DNA of 64,000 bases from contig CAJAJL010000077.1 of the NCBI GenBank assembly GCA_903940125.1, forward strand, positions 24,895-88,894. The letters run 5' to 3'. This DNA comes from an uncultured Chlorobiaceae bacterium. GTDB lineage: Bacteria > Bacteroidota > Chlorobiia > Chlorobiales > Chlorobiaceae. Of the stretch, positions 1-9,325 are shown piece by piece. The position numbers were made by a program, and so were the translations under genes. The notes beneath the pieces were generated by a model, which saw only the letters and a list, made by a program, of their open reading frames with translations, had not been told where the DNA came from and made no database searches. Position 1 is the stretch's first letter; the number at the start of each line of letters is the position of its first letter.

Positions 1-1
1 C

Positions 2-2587
2 TCCATCGACCAGAAAAGCACAAACCGCTCACCCCGCTCAACAGTTGGAACAATAACTGAAATTCACGACTTTATCCGGCTGCTCTATGCGAAAGCAGGA
101 CGACGCTATGACCCCGTCACCGGGCAGATGCTGCAACAGCAAAGTGAAGAAAGCATTGCTGAGGCTATTCTCGCTCTGCCGCATGGCACCAAAATCCAGA
201 TACTCTCCCCTCTGGTATCCGGACGCAAAGGCCACTACCGCGAACTTTTTGAACGATTGCTGCTCAAAGGCTTTCTGCGCGTCCGCATTGACGGACAATA
301 CCGGGAAATGGAAAAAAACATGCAGATTGAGCGTTATAAAAGCCACTCTATTGAACTTGTCATTGACGGTATCGTTATCGGCCCTGACTGTGATGAACGT
401 TTGAAGAATGCGCTGAAACTTGCAATCGGCATGTCAGAGCACAAGTCATCGGTCATATGCGACCCCGTTGAAAGTGAGCTTAAAGAACTGATCTTCAGTA
501 CACGCTATGCCTATTCTGACGGATCCGTACCGGTTGATACGCTTGCCCCGAACCACTTCAGTTTCAACTCTCCCTATGGCGCATGCCCGGAGTGTAACGG
601 CCTCGGTGAACTGATGCAGCTGTCAGGTGAGCTGATGATCCCTGATGCAACACTTTCGCTCAATGAAGGAGGCATCGATCCGTTCGGTAAATCCGGAAAA
701 CGCAACCTCTGGCAGGTGATTAAAGCGATCGCCAGGGAGTTCGACTTCTCCCTCGACACACCAATTGCGGGTATTCCACCACAAGCTCTGGAAATATTGC
801 TTAACGGATCAGGAAGCCGCACCTTTGACGTCAGCTACAGCTACTCAGGTCACGACACCGTTTACCCACAACCCTTTGCAGGAGCACTCCCCTATGTTGA
901 TGAAATCCGAAAAAATGCAAGTACACCCAAAGTGCGGGAATGGGCTGAAAGCTATATGATCCGTCAGCCATGTCCGGCATGCAAAGGTGCACGGTTGCGC
1001 AAAGAGAGCCTGCTGGTCAAATTAAATGGTCTTAATATTGCAGAATCCGAAGTACTTCCTCTGCCGGAAGCCCTTGCATTTTTCACCTCTCTTCCAGAAC
1101 ATCTGACAGCAAAAGAGCAGCTTGTAGCAACACCGATATTGCACGAAATTCTCAAACGCATTGAATTTCTTCTGAACGTCGGACTCAGCTACCTCTCCCT
1201 TGACAGAAGCTCACAGACACTTTCAGGGGGTGAAGCACAACGTATCAGACTCGCCTCGCAGCTCGGTTCGCAACTCAGCGGTGTCCTCTATGTGCTCGAT
1301 GAACCAAGCATCGGACTCCACCAGCGGGACAACCACAAGCTTATCACCTCCCTCAAACGCTTAAGAGACCTCGGCAACACCGTCCTTGTTGTAGAACATG
1401 ACAAGGATACCATGCTAGAAGCCGATGAAATCATTGATCTCGGTCCAGGAGCAGGAGAATACGGCGGAGAAATTGTCGCCCAGGGAACAGCCAGTTCCCT
1501 TGACCCTGACTCACTGACGGCAAAATATCTTTCAGGCACAATGCATGTTTCGTGTGCAAGAGAGGAAAATAATGCAACAGACGAGCAGCAATTCATTCGC
1601 CTGAAAGGATGTCGCGGCAACAACCTCCAAAACATCGACATCACCATTCCACTTCGTTCGCTGGTCAGCATTACCGGTGTCAGCGGATCAGGCAAATCAA
1701 CAATTATCAACGAAACGCTTTTTCCGATTCTTGCGCGTCATTTCTACCGCTCCAAACTGCTTACCTATCCCTATGACAGCATTGAAGGAATCAGTAATAT
1801 CGACAAAGTAGTCAACGTCGACCAGTCACCCATCGGGCGAACACCACGATCAAATCCGGCGACCTATACAGGTGCATTTACCTTTATCCGCGACTTCTTT
1901 ACCCGTCTGCCTGAAGCGCAAATCAGGGGATACAAAGCCGGTCGGTTCAGCTTTAATGTCAAAGGTGGCCGGTGCGAAGTATGCCAGGGAGCCGGAACCA
2001 GGAAAATCGAAATGAACTTTCTACCCGACGTCTATGTCCAATGTGAAAACTGTAAGGGAGAACGCTACAATCGCGAAACCCTTCTGGTAAAATACCGTGG
2101 GAAGTCCATTGCCGATGTGCTTGAAATGACCATCACGGAAGCTGCGGAATTCTTTGTCGACTTCCCCCGCATCCTCCGCATCCTCTCCACCATGCAGAGC
2201 GTCGGGCTCGGCTACCTCAAGCTCGGCCAGCCCTCACCCATGCTTTCAGGCGGCGAAGCACAACGCATCAAGCTCTCGTCCGAACTCGCCAAAATACAGA
2301 CCGGGAAAACCCTCTACATTCTCGACGAACCAACCACCGGACTGCACTTTCAGGATATACAGCACCTGCTTGAAGTACTCCGGAAACTTGTTGATAAAGG
2401 CAACAGCGTTATTATTATAGAGCACAATCTCGATATTATAAAAAACAGCGACTGGATTATCGATATCGGCCCCGAAGGAGGTTATGAAGGAGGAAAAATA
2501 ATTGCAGAAGGCACACCAGTTCAGATTGCCGAAATGAAACATACATACACCGGCACATTCCTTAAAATGGAAATGCAGCAATCTTAG
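2..2587 (+). CDS. uvrA: Excinuclease ABC subunit A, 5'-truncated by window edge
   Basis: DNA-damage recognition ATPase of nucleotide excision repair; it loads UvrB (a uvrB gene lies at 58.5 kb). The ORF track starts at an internal ATG, but the frame is open from base 2 and already reads the family sequence [16 protein letters not shown], so about 80-90 N-terminal residues including the first Walker A are missing. Visible are the ABC signature [12 protein letters not shown] and Walker [12 protein letters not shown] of the first ATPase, Walker [10 protein letters not shown], the C-terminal zinc module CEVCQGAG...CENC, and the second signature [12 protein letters not shown] with [10 protein letters not shown]. 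In the first zinc module only the second pair (CPEC) is present; the first pair is replaced by a YSDGSV stretch, and the segment after the first conserved block reads RRYDPVTGQ without cysteines. I recall similar cysteine loss in Bacteroidetes UvrA. Convergent with the MFS gene. Confidence 0.95.
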   Translation, partial: SIDQKSTNRSPRSTVGTITEIHDFIRLLYAKAGRRYDPVTGQMLQQQSEESIAEAILALPHGTKIQILSPLVSGRKGHYRELFERLLLKGFLRVRIDGQYREMEKNMQIERYKSHSIELVIDGIVIGPDCDERLKNALKLAIGMSEHKSSVICDPVESELKELIFSTRYAYSDGSVPVDTLAPNHFSFNSPYGACPECNGLGELMQLSGELMIPDATLSLNEGGIDPFGKSGKRNLWQVIKAIAREFDFSLDTPIAGIPPQALEILLNGSGSRTFDVSYSYSGHDTVYPQPFAGALPYVDEIRKNASTPKVREWAESYMIRQPCPACKGARLRKESLLVKLNGLNIAESEVLPLPEALAFFTSLPEHLTAKEQLVATPILHEILKRIEFLLNVGLSYLSLDRSSQTLSGGEAQRIRLASQLGSQLSGVLYVLDEPSIGLHQRDNHKLITSLKRLRDLGNTVLVVEHDKDTMLEADEIIDLGPGAGEYGGEIVAQGTASSLDPDSLTAKYLSGTMHVSCAREENNATDEQQFIRLKGCRGNNLQNIDITIPLRSLVSITGVSGSGKSTIINETLFPILARHFYRSKLLTYPYDSIEGISNIDKVVNVDQSPIGRTPRSNPATYTGAFTFIRDFFTRLPEAQIRGYKAGRFSFNVKGGRCEVCQGAGTRKIEMNFLPDVYVQCENCKGERYNRETLLVKYRGKSIADVLEMTITEAAEFFVDFPRILRILSTMQSVGLGYLKLGQPSPMLSGGEAQRIKLSSELAKIQTGKTLYILDEPTTGLHFQDIQHLLEVLRKLVDKGNSVIIIEHNLDIIKNSDWIIDIGPEGGYEGGKIIAEGTPVQIAEMKHTYTGTFLKMEMQQS

Positions 2588-2614
2588 GGGACTGCGTAAT
2601 CTTACACAACCCAA

Positions 2615-3856
2615 TCAGATAAATTCTTCGTAATAATCAAGATCTTTGTGAAAGGTCTCCTCAAGGGCACTTAGAGAAAGAAAGGCCGCCGCAATGCAAA
2701 TGCCTCCAACCAGCAAAGCTCCTGTTTCCAGCCCAAAGATACCCCTGCTGAACTGAAATAACATGGTAATCGGCACCACCATACCCCGAACAAGATTCGG
2801 CACGGTCGTCGCAACAGTTGCACGAAGATTGGTACCGAACTGTTCTGCCGCAACGGTCACAAAAATAGCCCAGTAACCACCGGCAAAACCAAGAAGAGCA
2901 CAAACAACGTAAAAAGATTGCGGACTGCTGCTTCCCTGCAGAAAATAGAGTGCAACCGCTCCGACCGTAAGCAGCATGAACAAAAGAATGACCTTCTTCC
3001 TGCTCTTAAAAAGCTGGCTTAACAATCCGCTTGACAGATCACCAAACACCAGACCGAGATAACAATACATAACCGCGTTTCCCGCCGAAACAGGCCCGGT
3101 AATGTAGAGTGCAACCGCAAATTCAGGAGAGAATGTAATGAGCACGCCGACGACAAACCAAATCGGCACCCCGATCATGATGGAATTGAAATAACGTAAG
3201 AAGCGATTCCGGTCGGTAAACAAAGCAAGCATATTGCCACGGCTGATACCGGATTTTTCCTCCATTGCCTTAAACATCCCCGACTCAGCAACCTTTACAC
3301 GGGCCAGCAGAAGTAAAAGGCCGAGGCCTCCTCCAATAAAAAAAGCATTATGCCACTCATAGGTATTTGCGACAACGTTGGCAAGAATAGCACCCGAAAC
3401 TCCTATAGAAGCAACGAGCATTGTCCCGTAGCCGCGTATTTTGGTGTGGAGCACCTCCGATACAAGCGTAATACCCGCACCAAGTTCGCCGGCAAGACCA
3501 ACACCTGCAATAAACCGCAAGAGTGCGTAGGCAGGAAGAGATGAGACAAAGCCATTGGCGATATTGGCAAGTGAATAAAGCAGAATCGAGGCAAACATAA
3601 TTTTCAGGCGGCCTTTTTTGTCGCCAAGCCAACCCCAGAGAATGCCACCAGACAACATTCCGATCATCTGCATATTGAGCAGAAAAACACCGTAATCGAT
3701 CAGTTCCTTCCCCGAAAGCCCGAACGACTTCAGACTCGGCACTCTGACGATGCTGAACAGCACCAGATCATAAATATCGACAAAGTATCCAAGAGCCGCC
3801 ACAATGACAGGGAGACTGAAAATATCGCGTACCGACGCATGCTCCATACGATCCAC
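2615..3856 (-). CDS. Major facilitator superfamily transporter
   Basis: A 413-residue inner-membrane protein with about 12 hydrophobic segments. The loop between helices 2 and 3 carries the MFS motif GDKKGRLKIM, and the segment RFIAGVGLAGELGAG matches the metabolite:H+ symporter/sugar porter type of MFS. The substrate cannot be read from sequence. The start is probably GTG: GGGAGG lies six bases upstream of the GTG at 3856, whereas the ATG at 3847 is 14 bases from it. It sits about 50 bp downstream of a NusG-type antiterminator on the same strand, so the two may be co-transcribed. Confidence 0.85.
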   Translation of the reverse strand: MDRMEHASVRDIFSLPVIVAALGYFVDIYDLVLFSIVRVPSLKSFGLSGKELIDYGVFLLNMQMIGMLSGGILWGWLGDKKGRLKIMFASILLYSLANIANGFVSSLPAYALLRFIAGVGLAGELGAGITLVSEVLHTKIRGYGTMLVASIGVSGAILANVVANTYEWHNAFFIGGGLGLLLLLARVKVAESGMFKAMEEKSGISRGNMLALFTDRNRFLRYFNSIMIGVPIWFVVGVLITFSPEFAVALYITGPVSAGNAVMYCYLGLVFGDLSSGLLSQLFKSRKKVILLFMLLTVGAVALYFLQGSSSPQSFYVVCALLGFAGGYWAIFVTVAAEQFGTNLRATVATTVPNLVRGMVVPITMLFQFSRGIFGLETGALLVGGICIAAAFLSLSALEETFHKDLDYYEEFI

Positions 3857-3908
3857 AAAAACCTCCCAGACGGTTTAATACTTTCAGCATCTTCCTTCAA
3901 ACGCGCAA

Positions 3909-4502
3909 TTACAAACGAAGAAAATGCTTTTCCACAGCTACAATATCACTATGCTTTGCTACATCACCACATCGAGATTCCGACGCAACACTCGAAACAG
4001 GAAGAAGCAAATCAGGGTAAATGCTCACTTCGACTCCCTGCATTATACTTTCAAAAAAAACCACAAGTCTCATCTCCCTTCCCTGTTTGACCACAACACC
4101 TTCCAAATCCTTAAACGGACCAGCAAGCACCCTGACCCTCTGACCAGCAGGGATAGCAGCAACAATCCCATTGATGGCATCAGGCTCCCTTACGAGCTTT
4201 CTAAGCCAATCAATATCCTTCTCACCAATAACCGAAGGTTTTTTACCAATCCCTATAAACTTGACAACACCTTCCGTATCGAGCACATTGATATGATCCT
4301 TCCGCATGTCAATATTGACGAAGACATACCCTCTGAACAACGGATCGCTTACCTTTTTCTTTCTATCACTCCACTGTTTCCAAGTTTCAAGCAAAGGAAG
4401 AAAACTTTTCACCTCCCTTTCAAGCAACATCTGATGAACTTTTTTTTCATGACGCGACCTAACATAAACAGCATACCACAACAAATTCGGAACATCAATC
4501 AT
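3909..4502 (-). CDS. NusG-family specialised transcription antiterminator (RfaH/UpxY/LoaP-like)
   Basis: 197 residues. The N-terminal NGN domain (about 1-110) begins LLWYAVYVRSRHEKKV and contains PLFRGYVFVNID, and a KOW-type segment follows (PAGQRVRVLAGPFKDLEGVVV, about 118-140). The tail of about 30 residues after the KOW domain is unusual and Ser/Val-rich. Housekeeping nusG normally sits next to secE and rplK; here the neighbours are an MFS transporter downstream and a radical SAM enzyme upstream. I therefore infer a paralogue that acts on one or a few operons. No clear Shine-Dalgarno precedes the ATG. Which transcript it acts on cannot be told. Confidence 0.8.
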   Translation of the reverse strand: MIDVPNLLWYAVYVRSRHEKKVHQMLLEREVKSFLPLLETWKQWSDRKKKVSDPLFRGYVFVNIDMRKDHINVLDTEGVVKFIGIGKKPSVIGEKDIDWLRKLVREPDAINGIVAAIPAGQRVRVLAGPFKDLEGVVVKQGREMRLVVFFESIMQGVEVSIYPDLLLPVSSVASESRCGDVAKHSDIVAVEKHFLRL

Positions 4503-4642
4503 ACAACAGGGGACTATTATTACTTGTAATACCGTAAAAGCCGTGCTCCAACAAGAGTCAAGTGTTCTTTGAAAGCAAAGGTAACAACTGCGGATTATAT
4601 TTCAAAAAAGACAAGAGCCATAACAACACCGTGGATAACTGC

Positions 4643-6472
4643 TTATAAACCATGTACATTTTGTTTGCGGTATGAACCAAGAAAGAACTTGATGAGTTTT
4701 GCGGCAAAACCCAGAACTTCAAGGTCTTTAAGGATGGGGAAGAGCATGCTTGTCGTCCGTCCAGGGTTGTTTCGCAGCCACTCGTTTCTGTAAAGTACTC
4801 CCATCAGTTTGTCCATGGGTACGCTGCAGGCACTCTCTACAAGTTGGTCCAGTCTGATTTCAGGCCCGGCAAAAGGTTGACTGCTGTTCTGCGCAGTCAT
4901 GGTGAGCACCCGATTGCCTGCACGTTCTGAAAGAGTATAATCGATACTTTTTCCGGATGTGTGAGAAATGCGGAGGTGAATTGGCTGCTGCAATGTCTTG
5001 CATTTCGCTGCTGCCGGCTGCTCTACCTCACCCTGCTTATGGTCAAGAAACCGTATAAGTGCGTTAAACAACAGATCGCTGATAGCCTTATTTGTCAGAT
5101 TTTTATTGACCCTCATAAGCCAACTGAGCTGGAAAAGATCTATCATAAAGCTGAGCAGCACTGCTTTGGTGCTGTTACGCTTCATTGCTGACTTGTAGCT
5201 GTTGAAGGCGACATTACAGTATACCAGCATTGCAACAAGGGTTTGACCGTCCATGCTGCGGGTTTCGATGACGGGGCAGTAGTTGTTGTAAAGATCCCAG
5301 TCAAAGGAACGGATCTTGCCTTCGTCTTTGTACTCTTTATATATGCCCGTACCGGGATATGGGGTCATGACCATGAAGATGGTCTGACGGAGACCGAGCG
5401 ATCTTGCAAAGTCGGGGTAGGCAATGGTGTCCTGAATGTTTTCGGTATAGTGGCCAATGATGAAATAGCCTTCGGCACCAATGCTGTTTTTGCTGCAGAG
5501 CTCTATGGCCCGGGCGACGTCGTCAAGGCTGTTTTTTTTATTCATGAGGGCAAGGGTGGCTTCGCTCGGGCTTTCGATGCCGAGACCTACTTTACTTAAC
5601 CCTATGCGGCGAAGTTTATCGAGAATTCGTTCGGCTCTGACAAGGTCTTTGGCTCTGGATTCTGTCATGATCCGGAAATTGGTCAATCCCCTTTCGATCA
5701 TCATGTCGCAGATTTTTTCTGCCCGGCCGATGTTGGTAAGAAAATTGGCATCCCAGATCTTTATAAGTTTTTTATTTTTCGGGTCGTGTAAAATGGCGAT
5801 CTCTTCGACAACATTTTCGGCACTTCTGCCGCGCCAGCCTTTGTGCATCTGGTCATTGGCGCAGAAGGAACATGACCATGGGCAACCACGTGATGTATAG
5901 ATGGTGTCGATGGAGTAGGCATCGCCTTTTTCACCATATCGCTCGGGACGAAGAGTGCGCAGGGGAAATGCAATGGAATCTATGTTGGCGATGACGTCAC
6001 GGGGGCCGGTATAGACAATGCCTCCGCCTTCGCGATAGGCTATTCCTTTGACATCACGAGAGGGGCCGTTAAGAACCAGTTCCCTGAAAGTCTGCTCGCC
6101 CTCTCCGATAACCACAACGTCTACGCAGGAGTGTTTCAATACCTCTTCGGGCAGTGCTGTTGGATGAAAACCACCCATAACAACGAATTTCCCTGCATCC
6201 TTGGCAATACGGGCAAGTTGTTCCGCCTGGTTGAAGGCTCCGGTCATTGATGAGATAGCAACAAGGTCGACAGGACTTTTTTTCAAAAGTGAACGCAGGT
6301 TGTCGAAAATACCGTAGTTGTAAAAGTTGTCGGGCATGACGAGGCTTTCGACATCATGCTGGACGGCTGCCGCAAGGTAGCAAACCCCGATGCAGTCGGT
6401 TATAAACCGGGGAAAAGGTATAATAATTGTCTGTGGAGCCTCTACGAGACAGATATGGTTAAAATATGCCAT
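4643..6472 (-). CDS. B12-binding radical SAM protein (BchE/BchQ/BchR-like class)
   Basis: 609 residues. The N-terminal third looks like a cobalamin-binding Rossmann domain (VDLVAISSMTGAF, VVMGGFHPTALPEE, VVIGEGEQTFREL). The radical SAM domain has the cluster motif CPWSCSFC with cysteines at about 197, 201 and 204, followed by a GxGxES-type SAM segment (KVGLGIESPSEATL) and a GYFIIGHYTE strand. In green sulfur bacteria this class includes the bacteriochlorophyll enzymes BchE, BchQ and BchR, but also hopanoid and other methylases. I cannot assign one of these, and the C-terminal extension of about 130 residues after the catalytic part has no motif I recognise. It is transcribed divergently from a SAM-dependent methyltransferase across a 243-bp gap. 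Family confidence is high; the reaction is unknown. Confidence 0.8.
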   Translation of the reverse strand: MAYFNHICLVEAPQTIIIPFPRFITDCIGVCYLAAAVQHDVESLVMPDNFYNYGIFDNLRSLLKKSPVDLVAISSMTGAFNQAEQLARIAKDAGKFVVMGGFHPTALPEEVLKHSCVDVVVIGEGEQTFRELVLNGPSRDVKGIAYREGGGIVYTGPRDVIANIDSIAFPLRTLRPERYGEKGDAYSIDTIYTSRGCPWSCSFCANDQMHKGWRGRSAENVVEEIAILHDPKNKKLIKIWDANFLTNIGRAEKICDMMIERGLTNFRIMTESRAKDLVRAERILDKLRRIGLSKVGLGIESPSEATLALMNKKNSLDDVARAIELCSKNSIGAEGYFIIGHYTENIQDTIAYPDFARSLGLRQTIFMVMTPYPGTGIYKEYKDEGKIRSFDWDLYNNYCPVIETRSMDGQTLVAMLVYCNVAFNSYKSAMKRNSTKAVLLSFMIDLFQLSWLMRVNKNLTNKAISDLLFNALIRFLDHKQGEVEQPAAAKCKTLQQPIHLRISHTSGKSIDYTLSERAGNRVLTMTAQNSSQPFAGPEIRLDQLVESACSVPMDKLMGVLYRNEWLRNNPGRTTSMLFPILKDLEVLGFAAKLIKFFLGSYRKQNVHGL

Positions 6473-6563
6473 ATTAATTTAGAGCGTGAGTTGTTAACCA
6501 TGCCAATAGATGGCGAAAGATACGCATTATTGACGTTTTCGCATGGGAAAAACAAAAAAAACC

Positions 6564-6589
6564 TTGCGGGCAATGTACATGCTTGCGGG
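6564..6589. promoter_or_regulatory. Direct repeat flanking a palindrome in a divergent intergenic region
   Basis: TTGCGGG occurs at 6564-6570 and again at 6583-6589, flanking the 8-bp palindrome ATGTACAT. The arrangement lies between the divergent radical SAM gene and methyltransferase gene, so it could be a shared operator. No regulator gene is adjacent. This is inference from pattern only. Confidence 0.25.
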
Positions 6590-6715
6590 TTACCGCCTCC
6601 TATGTGGTGGGAATTTGTAAAGAAATAAAGTAATTTTTATCGGGGAGGATTAAAAAGCTGAAGTTCTGCATTGGCTTAATGCGCTGATGTTAATAAATAA
6701 ATGGAGTCAATCATC

Positions 6716-7615
6716 ATGCTGCAGCTGAAAACTACCGGTTATAAAGCGCTTGACAATCTGCACTCAATGGGTGTTTTACCGGTGGAGTGGTTAAATATGG
6801 ATGAGCTGAAAACGAAAGCTGATAATGCCGTTGCACGTTTTCTTGAAGAGAGGTTTGCGGTATCACAGGAGCTGGGCGGAGGTTTTTTGGCGGCTGAGCT
6901 GGCTGACAGGGCTATACGTACGTCGGAATCGGAGATTATGGATAGGGAGGATATTGCTGAGAACGAAAGACTTGCATTGGTGCAGGCTCTGGATCGACAG
7001 AACATCATGATGGGGCTTTATGACCGTTATGTGGACATACTTCTTCCATTGATCAATGAGGCGGCTCGGCGTGAACAACGGGAGGTACGAGTGCTTGAAC
7101 TGGCAAGCGGGAGTGGAGGTCTTGCACTGGCTCTGGGCGAGGTGGTAAAGAGGCTACAGTTGCAGGTGTGTATTACCGGTTCGGATATTGTTCCGGCTTT
7201 TGTTGAAGAGGGGAACCTGCAGGCAGCGAAAAAAAAGCTTGCGGTTCGCTTCAGAGTGCTTAATGCGTTTGATCCGAAGGAGTTGGGGAATGGAGAGTTT
7301 GATCTTGTGGTTATGTCGCAAAGTCTGCACCATTTCAGTCCCGGGCAACTGGCGGTGATTATTGCCCAGTCTGTACGATATAGTACAGGAGGGTTTGTCG
7401 GCATTGATGGATTCAGAAGTGTGCTGCTTGCGTGTGGTGTACCTTTGATTGCCGGTTTGCAGGGGTTTGGATCTTTTGCCCTTGATGGTTTTACTTCTGC
7501 CCGGAAATTTTATTCGGAACTGGAACTGGATATTATTGCTGAGATTGCTACAGGGAGAAAAAATCACACTGTTGCCTGCTTGTGGCCGTTGAGCGTCCTT
7601 ACAGTACAGTTTTAA
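6716..7615 (+). CDS. Class I SAM-dependent methyltransferase
   Basis: 299 residues from the ATG at 6716. I prefer this start over the in-frame ATG at 6701 because GGAG at 6703-6706 is placed nine bases ahead of it. The Rossmann methyltransferase core is visible: VLELASGSGGLALALG (motif I), an acidic strand ITGSDIVPAF, and FDLVVMSQSLHHF (motif IV region). The substrate is not evident. The N-terminal 100 residues form a helical region without recognised motif. Divergent from the B12 radical SAM gene, which may indicate a common pathway, but this is not shown by the sequence. Confidence 0.75.
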   Translation: MLQLKTTGYKALDNLHSMGVLPVEWLNMDELKTKADNAVARFLEERFAVSQELGGGFLAAELADRAIRTSESEIMDREDIAENERLALVQALDRQNIMMGLYDRYVDILLPLINEAARREQREVRVLELASGSGGLALALGEVVKRLQLQVCITGSDIVPAFVEEGNLQAAKKKLAVRFRVLNAFDPKELGNGEFDLVVMSQSLHHFSPGQLAVIIAQSVRYSTGGFVGIDGFRSVLLACGVPLIAGLQGFGSFALDGFTSARKFYSELELDIIAEIATGRKNHTVACLWPLSVLTVQF

Positions 7616-7764
7616 GGGTATGGGCTTAGAGGGTTGAGTTAAGAGAAGAGATGGCGAGTTATGTTATTGAAATAAATTTGGTTGGCTGTATTGGATCCCT
7701 CTCGTTGTTCGGGATGACAGACTGGAGAGACAGATAAGACAAGTTCCACTGCACGGATGTTGAT

Positions 7765-7784
7765 TCCGTGTGAATGGGAATTTG
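7765..7784. repeat. Small inverted repeat upstream of the haem-binding protein gene
   Basis: The arms CACGGA and TCCGTG enclose a seven-base loop in the 232-bp gap before the gene at 7848. No T-run follows, so it is not an obvious terminator. Just upstream, around 7690-7730, the text TTGTTCGGGATGACAG resembles short dispersed intergenic repeats of many bacteria, but no second copy was found in this window. Confidence 0.25.
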
Positions 7785-7847
7785 GGGATTTCAGTTATAT
7801 TGGTGTAAAATATTTCGGGATAAAAAAAAGAAAAGGAGTGATGAGGT

Positions 7848-8300
7848 ATGAAGGTTGTCAAATTCCTGGCTGGTGCTGTGATTGCTCTTGTGGCTATTCA
7901 GTTTGTGCCTTATGGACGGGATCATAAGAATCCTGCGGTGACTGGCGAGCCAAAATGGGATTCTCCGAGGACACATGAGCTTTTTAACCGAAGCTGCAAA
8001 GATTGCCATTCCAATGAAACTGTCTGGCCCTGGTATAGTTCTTATGCTCCCGTATCCTGGCTTACAACGCTTGATGTCACTTTTGGCCGGAAGGTTTTCA
8101 ATGTTTCTGAATGGGGTCGTCAAGAGAAAAATGAAGGAGATAGAGCTGCAGCTGAAGTTAGAAAGGGAAAAATGCCTCTCTTTATTTATTTGCCTGCTCA
8201 TCCGGAAGCAAAGTTGAATGCTGTTGAAAAAAAGGAACTGATCGATGGTCTTGTAGCGACGTTTGGCGACAAAAAGAGCAAAAACAAAGAGAAAGATTAG
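7848..8300 (+). CDS. Small haem-binding domain protein (single CxxCH)
   Basis: 150 residues. A membrane anchor or signal sequence ([19 protein letters not shown]) is followed by a periplasmic part with one c-type haem motif, CKDCH at about residues 51-55, followed by [10 protein letters not shown], which is typical of the Haem_bd family (PF14376 type). AAAGGAG precedes the ATG at good distance (aaaaggagtgatgaggtATG). The charged tail KKSKNKEKD is lysine-rich. Likely a periplasmic, membrane-attached monohaem protein; its redox partner is unknown. It stands 30 bp ahead of a site-2 protease gene on the same strand. Confidence 0.8.
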   Translation: MKVVKFLAGAVIALVAIQFVPYGRDHKNPAVTGEPKWDSPRTHELFNRSCKDCHSNETVWPWYSSYAPVSWLTTLDVTFGRKVFNVSEWGRQEKNEGDRAAAEVRKGKMPLFIYLPAHPEAKLNAVEKKELIDGLVATFGDKKSKNKEKD

Positions 8301-8329
8301 CATTAGAGTAAGGTTTCAGCCATGATTAT

Positions 8330-9325
8330 ATGAGTTTTTCAATTTTTCAACCACGAACCAATCCTGCCATAGAAAAATACCCGCTGCATCTGGCACTCTT
8401 TCTTTTGACAGTTCTGTCAACGCTCTGGGCAGGAGCTTTCTGGTCTGGGCAAGGCACATTGATCTCAGGGCTCCCTTACTCTTTCTGCCTGCTTCTTTTT
8501 TTAAGCGTGCATGAGTTTGGCCATTATTTTACTGCGTTGCATCATCGTGTACGGGCTACTCTGCCATATTACATTCCTGTGCCTCCCCTGCCGATGCTTC
8601 TCAGCCTTGGAACGATGGGGGCGGTGATTAAAATCAAGGAGCGTATACCGAGTACAAACGCCCTTTTTGATATCGGTATTGCAGGGCCGTTGAGCGGGTT
8701 TGCCGTATGCTCAGGAGTTCTGCTCTATGGCTTTCTGCATCTTCCATCGGCAGATTTTATTTATGCCATTCATCCTGAATACCTGAAGCAAGGGTATATG
8801 CAAAACCCGGTACCGCAAGGCACTCTCAGTCTTGGAAAAAACCTGCTTTGGATAGCGCTTGAGTACTTTATCGCACCGAAAAACCTTCCGCCAATGAGCG
8901 AGATGTATCACTATCCTTTTCTGTTCACCGGATGGCTTGGTTCACTTATTACTGCTCTGAACCTTCTCCCTGTTGGACAGCTTGACGGGGGACATATCAC
9001 ATACGCCATGTTCGGGAGAAAGGGACATGCAAAAGCCGCAAGGGCTTTTTTGCTGTTTATCGTGCTTCTTGGCTTTCCCGCATTTTTGGAACTGCTCTTC
9101 AGCCTGTTCAAACCGGATGCTGTTGTGCTTATTCCTCCTGTGCTTCTGCATTGGTCATGGTCCGGCTGGATGCTGTGGGCTTTCGTTCTTTCAAGGCTTA
9201 TTGGTCTGAATCATCCTCCTACATGGCATGATCATCCCTTGACGACACAGCGTACGCTGCTTGGATGGCTGGCAATTGTGATCTTTGTTTTAACATTTAC
9301 GCCGGTACCGTTCGGGTTCACATGA
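8330..9325 (+). CDS. Site-2 protease family (M50) membrane metalloprotease
   Basis: 331 residues with about six or more hydrophobic segments. The zinc motif HEFGH stands near residue 62, and the third ligand motif is the classical LLPVGQLDGGH near residue 220. No PDZ domain is visible between them, so it is a minimal S2P. These enzymes cut transmembrane segments of regulators or clear membrane peptides; the substrate here is unknown. The stop TGA overlaps the ATG of folP (ATGA), implying translational coupling. Confidence 0.85.
   Translation: MSFSIFQPRTNPAIEKYPLHLALFLLTVLSTLWAGAFWSGQGTLISGLPYSFCLLLFLSVHEFGHYFTALHHRVRATLPYYIPVPPLPMLLSLGTMGAVIKIKERIPSTNALFDIGIAGPLSGFAVCSGVLLYGFLHLPSADFIYAIHPEYLKQGYMQNPVPQGTLSLGKNLLWIALEYFIAPKNLPPMSEMYHYPFLFTGWLGSLITALNLLPVGQLDGGHITYAMFGRKGHAKAARAFLLFIVLLGFPAFLELLFSLFKPDAVVLIPPVLLHWSWSGWMLWAFVLSRLIGLNHPPTWHDHPLTTQRTLLGWLAIVIFVLTFTPVPFGFT

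Noticed and set aside
3924-4529. 201-residue plus-strand ORF
   Set aside because: Antisense shadow of the NusG-family gene, which has clear domain motifs.
6356-6628. Plus-strand ORF in the radical SAM/methyltransferase gap
   Set aside because: Most of it is antisense to the radical SAM gene; the rest has no motif and no Shine-Dalgarno.
6473-6700. Cobalamin riboswitch ahead of the B12 radical SAM gene
   Set aside because: No B12-box-like element (GCC-ACTG type) or matching stem was found on the minus strand.
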